Shown: piece after piece, positions 56,194-64,000 of the stretch | Layout: every line of letters begins with the position of its first letter | Numbering within the stretch: position 1 is the first letter of the stretch | Source of the DNA: Margaritispora aquatica | Taxonomy: Eukaryota > Ascomycota > Leotiomycetes > Helotiales > Discinellaceae | NCBI GenBank assembly: GCA_007644065.1 | Contig: VJWN01000014.1 | Span: 1,054,001-1,118,000, forward strand | DNA: 64,000 nt | Direction: 5' to 3' | Position numbers and translations under genes: made by a program | The notes under the pieces: generated by a model | Database searches by the model: none | What the model was told of the DNA's origin: nothing | Seen by the model: the letters and a program-made list of their open reading frames with translations, nothing else

Positions 56194-56606
56194 GGACGGT
56201 AGTTGAGAGAGAAATCGTGGACCGTTGGCATGGGAAAGGTTGTATTAACCGTGTATGAATTAGAGCTGGTTGCCGGAATGGCATACCTTACGGCGTTGAG
56301 GATACACATGGATTGACGCAAAATGCGAAATATTAGCACATCAGACATGCAAATGCGACACTGTTATATGAAAGACCCTTCATCTATTCATACGATGAGA
56401 ACGGTCCTCGCATAATGGTCTAGCTCGCTTCCCTATCCAGGATTCAAATCCAGTAACCCCACGTAAGTTTCCCCATCCTAGCCTGAATAAAAACCCAAAT
56501 GCGCGCTCGCAAAACACCATACCATGCCAGATCATTCGGAATTACCATCCATGCTATGCAAATTCTCATATCATCAAGCTCCATAGCTCTCATCATTCTC
56601 ATCATC
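56194..56606. other. Intergenic region between convergent genes
   Basis: Shared 3' region of the BolA and shelterin-like genes. No gene or repeat of note; a weak tRNA-like stretch was considered and rejected. Confidence 0.55.
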
Positions 56607-59600
56607 TCAACGTCGTCGCCTCTCAGGCTCTTCAACCTGTCTCCCTTTGCCCTTATCTGCCTTGCTAAAGCTCCCAGTTCCATTGCGTGATGACTGTGGT
56701 GGTATTGATGGTGGTGCCTCCTTTGCAGGCGTAGATCCAGGTGTCAAAGATCCAGATATACCACCAAGACTCATCCTATCCTTCCGTCGGATCAAAGGCA
56801 CCCCTGTCGCCTTCTTACGAGCTAATATCTGTTCTATCATAGTTTTGGTCGTAGCGGGAGGCTTGACCGGTTGTATTTCCTTTGCCTGAAGTCGCTGCGC
56901 AGCTTCTTTTCTTGGCGCTTCTTGCTTTCTCGGATTTTGATCATGTTTCATGTCTGTGGTTGTGGATGACACGGGTTTCGCTACTTGTCTTCTTGGAACC
57001 TCCTGCCTATGGTGTTGAAGATCATGCTTCCTGTCAGGGAGTCTGGATGCTGTTGACTTCAACCTAAGCGATGAACTTGACATCACGGAGGTATGGTATT
57101 GAGGTGCTTCCTTCCTCGTGACTGCTCGTTCCTTGACTTCCTGCTCCTCAACTTCAGGTTCGTCGGCGCCATCCTCAATCATCTTCTGCTGTCTCAAGCC
57201 GAGTTTTTCGATTGTTTGCAGATCAGTCATCCATTTTAGGACTTTTGTCTTCTCGTCAAGCTTCAGCACTTTTTCAACTTCATGATGTGTAACCCGTGAT
57301 CCTACCGACGACGGCGTATGAGACATCCTCTTCGACTTGACAGATGAGATGGTTGATCTGGTATTTGTGCTTGTCTGCTTGCGCTTGGGAGCGGGCACTT
57401 CTTCTTCCTCGTCCTCTTGCTCTGATGTGGTGCCCAAAATGGGCGATGCAGCACGAGTACGCTTCCTGGATCTTCTGGGTATGTCGTCGCTCATGAAAGG
57501 ATTGGTGAGGTTTTGCATATTGGTGCTCGTCGAAGGTCCATCGAAGCTCCTGCTTGCTCCGTACGTGGAAAGTAAAGCCTTTTTTCCTGCTGGAAACTGC
57601 TTCGGTAGGCCCACGGACTTGACTGAGAGTGGGCGAACAGAGCTAGCATCCTCCCAGGGGAGCTTGCGTCTTGCAGTCATTGGGCTTGAATCATTTGTTA
57701 TTGTAGCAGTAGAAGTGAACTTAACTGTTGACTTGCTTGGTGGTGAAATACGAGAAGTGGTGGTGTTAGCGACTTGATGTTGTTTAGCACCAGATTGTAA
57801 TTGGCTTGCTGTCTCGAAAAATGGTGCTTTTGCTGATGGTGCTTTTGCTGATGGCACCTTGCGAGAAATAGCTTGCGTTAACAAATGAGTAGATCGTCTG
57901 GCAGGGCTGCTGGAGAAATCAGCCGCGATGCTGCTTGAATTTGGACTTTTTTCGTGACGTCTGCTTGGAGCTCTTTCTGCAGAATCTTGCAGGAGCTCAG
58001 CTCGAACTTCAACGTCAGAAGCTCGCATATCGAGCGAGTTTATCTGCATTTCAGACAGGCTTTCTTGTTCCATATCATATTTTGATTCGGACTTCAGCGT
58101 GGAGTGAACAGAACCCATTTGGAAAGGTCTACCACTTGATTGTGTTAATAGCTCGACCTCGACCTGCCTCGCTGGAGGAGAAATGGTCGACTTTAGGCTG
58201 CTTGCTTTGGGGCCATCCTCTGTCATCACCAAGCGTGATACTTCCTTGCTAAACTCCGCCTGTATTGATTTGACCATTTGCGGGTCAAGACATGCCATCG
58301 CCTCTTCAAAGTTCTTATTCGTTATGACACCATAGCGAAACAAGGGCGTAACAACCATCTTGTGGTAGTAATCACAACCAAGCATCAATGGCTTATCTTC
58401 TCTACGTTGCTTCCTGGCCCAATCTGTGTAGTCAGATGCGTAGACTCTGATAAAATCATCGTAAAGACTTTGGTGCAAGACTTGTCTACCTTTGCTAAGC
58501 CACTGGATGTAACATAAGGCTGTAGTGAAAAGCCTTTTCGACCCTGAAAAGTCTTTGTATATTTTCACATAATCTTCGTAGTAGAAAAAGGGATCAGAAG
58601 GCGAAATCCTGGGACTGTTAGGGCCTGTACTAGTGTTTGATGGACTTGTCAGATCTCGATTTTCGTGGGTATGCATTTCTAAAGACTCTTCTTTCTCGAG
58701 TTGGGCGATTTGATTAGCTGAACCAGTAACAGGAACAACCAAAGCAGCTACATCGTTAACTTCAGTGATAGGAAGCTGATTCTGGGCACATTTTTCGGAG
58801 GATTGTGGAATCATCTCTGAGAAATCGTTCTCTACTGGATCCAATATGTCATTATTGTGAAGCCTTGGTAACCTATCATTTTCGACAACTAGACTGGTCT
58901 CATGTAACACGGGAGACCAAAGAGCGGGGGCTAAGGGTGCTTTAGCGCTAGCAGGAAGATTGTTGGAAACAGATGGTAGTTTATCTGCAGCGAGTGACTC
59001 TTTGAACAGGCGTCGGTTTTCTCGCGCCATTTCCTTTGTGCTCCTGTAGGTCGATTTTTCATTCGCAACCTTCGACGCAATCTTTAAGCGAGCATTCTTC
59101 ACTTTTGTACTCCCAGGACTGGCCTGTACACTAAATGACCTCTTCATCGAATTCACAGGAGTTAACTGTGTAGTTGGAACTTGGACTTTGTCCATGTCAT
59201 TGATGTTGTCGTTTAGGGGCGCAGGTGAAGAGAGGAATTCTGGTACGTGAATATCTGTAGATCTCGTGGGCGTCCCTTCTCCCAACTCTGGGAGGACTTC
59301 GTGATTAGGCGAACCTTGTCGAATCTTGGGATTGGTCGACTCTGGTTGGATTGCTATTGAAGTGTCTTCTGGAAGCTGTTGTGCTACCAGCGCATCTTGA
59401 AAACCCTCCTCGTCAGAATTAGCCGACTGGTCATCGGACTCACTCAGATACTGAATCTCAGATTCATTGTCTTCTTGAACCTCCTCAAAAGTTGGCTGCA
59501 TATGAGATGAAGAATTTGCCCTCAACTCGAGAGGTTCGATACTCGGATGAAGAAAGGTTCCTGGAATTCTCTCGTCAGAAAAATTTTTGCTTGGTGAATG

Positions 59601-61631
59601 GACAAATTTGTCCGTAATAGTATCCCGCAGAACATCATGTGATGATCCACGAGTGTTATTGAGCAATTGCGGCGTGCGTTCAACCTGCACAGATCTTGAA
59701 CTTTGCGGTGCTGTAGACGGTAAAGGTTGAGAAGTCATTGGATTAGTCTCCTGATCGCCAGTAATCTCTTCAATTTGATCACCGACAGCATATGGAGATG
59801 CGATTTCAATCTCCTCCTCAGCTGCACTGCTTGGGGGAAATATGGGCAATTTCCGGGTCGATATGCGATTTTGGAATGATTCATCGAGTATCTGTGCAGA
59901 CGAAGTGCGCGGTGAATCAACGCTGGGTTGGGCGTAAGGAGTGGCATTGTCGCTCTCTATAAATTCGGCAGGACTGCTAGAAAGTTCTTCCTGAATATGT
60001 TCCTCCTTCTCAACAATCGGGTCCATATCGGGCTCTGTACTACAACTTCGATCGCTGGGCGACCATGAGAGAACCTCGTCACTATCAGCGTGTTCTTCAT
60101 TTTCATTATTGGTTGATTGTCGTGCTGCCAAATCAAGGGAAATGTCATCTTCATTGTCCTGGACAGTTAACTCAACGGGCATGCTTGATTTTCTGTCATG
60201 TTCCAAGACTTCACGCCGGATATCCCGATCGTTAACCTCTTCAGAGCTGCTCGAATCAGGTGAGGACTCTACAGAATCGCTATCATCCATCACAGGAGCT
60301 TCCTTACGCAACATGAAACTGGTCAAGCTTGCGTGAATTTCCGGTGGAATATTGGCATAGCGTACTCGACCAGTTTCGGCAGGTTCATACCATGCATCAG
60401 GACTGTCGAGAAGGTCTTGCTGCTTCTTGGGAATGCGAACATGTCTACGGGGCACTCTCTTGGCTCCTCCGAAGGGGTTCTTTTCTTGGAAATGATCGAA
60501 GAAAGGTGTTGGTTTCAATTTCTGGGAGATGTTTACAGAGCTTGGGTTGATTGGATTTGTCCCATATAATCGCAGGAGATGGTTAGCATTTTCGTGGCTG
60601 CCTTTTAGAGGTTCCTGGTCACTACCAGATCCAACTAAGGAAGCGTTTCCGATAACGGATGTTGTAGACATATCTCTGGACAAGGTGGTTGAGTGACCAG
60701 GAGAGCTTGGCCAGCTGTTAGCCTTCGGCTCGACTGCTGATGCTTCGGTGGACCTCTGCTTCGAAAGTGGTACAAGTACTGATTTTTGACGATCAATGAC
60801 AGCAATCTGGTTCCCTGACTGTTTTTGCTTCAGAATAGCCATTAGAGCCATATGGTTTGCGGGGATTTTCGAGCTTTCCCTGTTCCCTAGCCGCGGAGCA
60901 TTGCCTAGGGGATTAAATTGAGTCGAAAATCCAGCCTGTGATACCGAAGGCGAGCTAGATTCGCCAGATTCGCTGAGGGCCTGAGAACGTACAGAGGGAC
61001 TCTCTACCGCGCCCGTGATCAAGACTTGCAATTTTGAAAGCACAACATTAATTTCTTCATCCTGCAATACATCGGAAAGTCGAGCTTTGCTTAACACTAC
61101 ACCTGTTCCGCGATACTTGAAATCCAAGACATCAATCGACAATGCTTTCGAGCCTCTTGCGTCTAATTCAAAAATCGGCATTCATGTTAGCTTACGCTCA
61201 AATTTGAGAGAAAGCAACACTTACTAGGCGATATGCGTTAAGAAGCAGGTGCCCTCCAGTGATACTGTTAATATCTCTCTGATGTTCTGCTTTGAAGGCA
61301 TCTATAGCAGGTTCCGAGAAAGTTGCTCGTATCGATGCCTCGCCATCTGAAATCGTTGCTGAAATTGGCTGATGAATGGCATTATCAAACTTATGGCGTC
61401 TCAGCATTTTGTATTTGTTTATTGGACAGTGGATAGAGGATGGTAAACACTCACGTGTACAACTTGAACAGGTCGGCGTTTTTTGAAGATCAAAGTCACA
61501 GATTTGGCTGTGCACTCACGGGATTCTTCCTTGATATCTTGACCCAGGACATAGGTACTTTCAAAGGAATTGTACGCCTCTTTGAACTCTTCCTTAGCCA
61601 CGGAAGCAATCCATGAACGCGAATTAAACAT
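56607..61631 (-). CDS. TPP1/Tpz1-like shelterin candidate with very long disordered C-terminus (about 1.6 kaa; 5' splicing unresolved)
   Basis: The main exon runs 61162-56607 (about 1517 codons). Upstream exons encode an OB-fold-like N-terminus: MFNSRSWIASVAKEEFKEAY, FESTYVLGQDIKEE, HQPISATISDGEASIRATFS, GGHLLLNAYRL, then SKALSIDVLDFKYRGTGVVL. This order matches the fungal TPP1/Est3 telomere family (start SRxWIA, SATISDG, Tx(I/V)xDFxYxG). The rest is mostly disordered, Ser-rich, with one conserved-looking block near main-ORF residue 870-980 (FYYEDYVKIYKDFSGSKRLF, SLYDDFIRVYASDYTDWARK, GCDYYHKMVVTPLFRYGVI). Tpz1 links Pot1 to the rest of shelterin. The 5' junctions do not fit simple GT-AG introns (see findings). 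Family call is moderate. Confidence 0.6.
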
Positions 61632-62337
61632 GTATGCTGACAGCTCGTATTTGGCGTAGATTTTGAAGTGGATGGCTGTTGGCCAGTGGCCCGTGGACGA
61701 TTGGTTTTATCTCTCTGTGGTGTACGCCTTCGAGGAGTAGAGGTGTTCTATATTCTGATATTGAACGTGGTGGACGAACGTGTTTAGACGCGTTAGCACG
61801 TTTTGTCACGGTTGCCCAACTTTTTTGATGGAACCTCGGGACAAACCCGGCACTCTGGAATGTGGCTGGTGGCTGTGCCATGGCCACGTCAAGCCTCAAT
61901 TTGGTGCAATCAACTTCAGCTGCTGCATCCATACCCAGGTAACTTACCTCATCATACCTTATGCATGCTGGCTGGCATCCCGCTTGACACGACCAAAACA
62001 ATCCCCAGAGAAATCAAACCCTCGACATATCCTACAACCTTGCCGAACCATATGTGAGAATTAGAAATCAAGTGCATCAAACACCGATGATTGCAACGCA
62101 AATCTGCGAGACAGTTCCAAATGCTTTGCCACTATCAAACATCTGAGACTACCTAGAACTTCTGCTGCCTGGTCATGGGAATATGAACTATACTCAAATC
62201 TCTGACGAACCGCGGACTCGATGACATGATCTTCTACTACTACCAAAGCCGTCTCTGCGGTATCGTGGAACGTACAAACGGTTACAGAATACTCTCATAA
62301 CAACGTCACAGCCGAAGCAAACCCCACCAGCTCGAAG
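61632..62337. other. Divergent promoter region, shelterin-like gene / FAB1
   Basis: About 700 bp between two divergent genes. A 125-codon open frame on the - strand (61624-62001) has no coding character. No gene seen. Confidence 0.55.
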
Positions 62338-64000
62338 ATGTCTACCCACGATTCACCAAAGTCATCCGCTGCAGCACCCTCCTTCATATCCATAGGACTT
62401 CGATCTCGGCGTACCTCCCTAGCTTCAAACTCCACAATTACGCAGGTAGACAAAGAGCAGCTTGCCCAAGTCCTTGACAAGATACATAATACAGCAAGTC
62501 ACTCCGAAACTCTGACCACCTTCAACGAATTCGCTTCACCACCGCCTTCATCCTCGAATCCAGAAAGCAAAAGCATAGCTACCGATCTTGTGCAAAATGG
62601 GTTTAGTGGACTATATAGTCGATTTAAGGGAGCAGTTACTGGGACGAAGGAGAAGGCGGTTGTCGCTTCGAACAAAGGAGACCAGGAAAGCATCGATAAT
62701 TTGTCCATCAAAAGCTCAAGTACACAAACGCCCTCAAAAAGTTCTCATGAGCCCACTAGAGAAGATAGTTCTATAATCACCTCCCCAGTACATCCGTCTG
62801 GATCTTCATCTCGTCTCCAATCACCTACAACTTCTTCGTTTGCGGGCTTGTCTTCAGAAACACCATCTCAACTATTTAGAACATCCAAACAGTCCGTTGC
62901 AGCAACAACAACATCAGCCACTTTGAAACCCGTGTCATCAAATCGTTCTTCCATCTCACAGATAACAAAAGCCATCCCATCAAGTGCTGTTGTGCCATCT
63001 CTGGCACCTGTTAACATAAGTGCATTCAAGGAATCTGATGCTACTCGCCAATCCCCAGAGCTTCCCAAAGTCGACATATCATCTTCTGGAGCTATTGGAG
63101 GGGTTCATGAGCATGCAGCGAATTTTGTTTTTGGCGACTCTCGGCAAGGTCGAATGGGCGATAATGAACTATCTGCAATGGATGACTCTGAAGGCTCGGA
63201 TGGAGCTTTAAGGCGAGAGAGGATTGGTCGACCTTCAGAGCCGAGGCGGGAGTACTTAGGTGGTGATGGAAGTCTTGAGATGAAAAGATCCGAGGGATCT
63301 AAACGTGCTGGATCGACTCTATCTTCTCTGAGGGCGGCTGAATCGATCAATGGAGATTCTTCGTCCAAGACCCGTTATCCAGAGGGAATCAAGCGGCCAA
63401 CAGCAATAGAGCGAATAACTCAATCTCATTTGCCTGGATATCAAGCTTCGAGGGCGTCATCGACAGATCGTAGTACCGCGGAAACTAGTCCTATCAATAC
63501 TTCAGCTCACAACAGTATTCGCCATGACTCATTTTCTGCTGCTGAGGGCCCGCGTATTGGCTACCTAGGTAGACTTCGAATACCGGGGACCACGATCAAT
63601 GAAGGAGCTCCAGAAGCTGTAAGTGCAAGGCTCGAGCAAATGAGAAAACAGGTGCTTAGCAAAGAATTCTGGATGGCTGATGAAATTTGCAAAGAGTGCT
63701 TCTCGTGTGGAGATACATTCTCTGCATTTCGAAGGAAGCATCATTGCCGCACGTGCGGATGCATTTTTGATTCTAAGTGTACATCCATAATCTCTGGACA
63801 ACGTTTTGGCGTTCAGGGATCGCTTAGAGTGTGTAAAACTTGTCTCGATATTATCAACCGGCGACACGACAGCAGTGGCTCGGAAGACTCTGACGATGAA
63901 TCGGCACTGCCAACATTCTTCCATTCACAACAAGCAAAGTTTGAAGCTGCCAAAAATGAAACTTTGAATCACAATCTAGATTTAGAAGGGAAAATGGTTG
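62338..64000 (+). CDS. fab1: FAB1 1-phosphatidylinositol-3-phosphate 5-kinase, 5' part with FYVE finger (runs off window)
   Basis: An open frame of 554 codons from ATG 62338 (MSTHDSPKSSAAAPSFISIG) is still open at the right edge. The first 430 residues are Ser-rich and disordered with few features (ATDLVQNGFSGLYSRFKGAV, RIGRPSEPRREYLGG, RLRIPGTTINEGAPE). Residues about 445-510 are a FYVE zinc finger: FWMADEICKECFSCGDTF, the R(R/K)HHCRxCG motif as RRKHHCRTCG (465-474), IFDSKC, FGVQGSLRVCKTCLDIINRR. This layout, FYVE after a long disordered leader, is that of Fab1/PIKfyve, which makes PtdIns(3,5)P2 on vacuole/endosome membranes. The chaperonin-like and kinase domains are outside the window, so the call rests on the N-terminal part. 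Confidence 0.8.
   Translation, partial: MSTHDSPKSSAAAPSFISIGLRSRRTSLASNSTITQVDKEQLAQVLDKIHNTASHSETLTTFNEFASPPPSSSNPESKSIATDLVQNGFSGLYSRFKGAVTGTKEKAVVASNKGDQESIDNLSIKSSSTQTPSKSSHEPTREDSSIITSPVHPSGSSSRLQSPTTSSFAGLSSETPSQLFRTSKQSVAATTTSATLKPVSSNRSSISQITKAIPSSAVVPSLAPVNISAFKESDATRQSPELPKVDISSSGAIGGVHEHAANFVFGDSRQGRMGDNELSAMDDSEGSDGALRRERIGRPSEPRREYLGGDGSLEMKRSEGSKRAGSTLSSLRAAESINGDSSSKTRYPEGIKRPTAIERITQSHLPGYQASRASSTDRSTAETSPINTSAHNSIRHDSFSAAEGPRIGYLGRLRIPGTTINEGAPEAVSARLEQMRKQVLSKEFWMADEICKECFSCGDTFSAFRRKHHCRTCGCIFDSKCTSIISGQRFGVQGSLRVCKTCLDIINRRHDSSGSEDSDDESALPTFFHSQQAKFEAAKNETLNHNLDLEGKMV

Noticed and set aside
56395..56470. tRNA-like stretch with GGATTCAAATCC resembling a T-arm
   Set aside because: The T-loop does not fit GTTCRANYC, no D-arm or acceptor stem pairs can be drawn, and there is no anticodon arm in register.
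61624..62001. 125-codon - strand ORF upstream of the shelterin-like gene
   Set aside because: No similarity, Cys/Pro/His-rich random look, and it lies in the divergent promoter region.

Overview
This window looks like nuclear DNA of a filamentous ascomycete, most likely a leotiomycete (Helotiales, Sclerotiniaceae or a close relative). The genes carry short GT-AG introns with CTNAC-type branch points. There are HET, CFEM, LysM and GH55 genes, and a UDP-4-keto-6-deoxyglucose epimerase/reductase of the kind described in Botrytis and Magnaporthe. One transposon relic shows CpA-to-TpA repeat-induced point mutation (RIP). The genus is inferred and cannot be proved from the sequence alone. Exon coordinates below were worked out by hand from splice signals and reading phase, so small errors are possible.

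Region 1-24 kb is mostly housekeeping. It holds the last exon of a TPT/DMT transporter (+), a second complete TPT transporter facing it (-), the UDP-rhamnose pathway epimerase/reductase (+) and a DnaJ-X cochaperone (+). After a 3 kb microsatellite-rich gap come a coiled-coil protein (-), a cytochrome b5-domain protein (+), an Nbs1/nibrin orthologue of the Mre11 complex (-), two small basic proteins (-) and a histidine phosphatase (-).

Region 24-37 kb is the most unusual part. A 1602-residue secreted protein (-) combines a NucA/NucB-like nuclease motif, a GH55 beta-1,3-glucanase double beta-helix, and a cysteine-rich tail like that of killer-toxin-type chitinases. Divergent from it lies a 782-residue secreted protein (+) with one LysM, three hevein-like chitin-binding modules, two CFEM domains, a long Ser/Thr-rich stretch and a mutanase-type carbohydrate-binding tail. 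Their shared 3.6 kb upstream region holds a 1335 bp Tc1/mariner element with 29 bp inverted repeats, a TA target duplication and heavy RIP. Together the two proteins have modules for chitin, beta-1,3-glucan and alpha-1,3-glucan, plus a possible nuclease. They may act on fungal cell walls, in antagonism, autolysis or remodelling.

Region 37-45 kb holds a hypothetical protein, a HET-domain protein fused to a multi-pass membrane domain, and an F-box protein. Region 45-64 kb is dense housekeeping sequence: GPI14, a TRAX translin-family protein, SYM1/Mpv17, eIF4E, a malonyl-CoA-synthetase-like enzyme, a BolA protein, a very long TPP1/Tpz1-like shelterin candidate, and the 5' part of FAB1 (PtdIns3P 5-kinase with FYVE finger), which runs off the right edge. 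No tRNA, rRNA or CRISPR array was found. Intergenic DNA is rich in short tandem repeats, many with a 5 bp unit.
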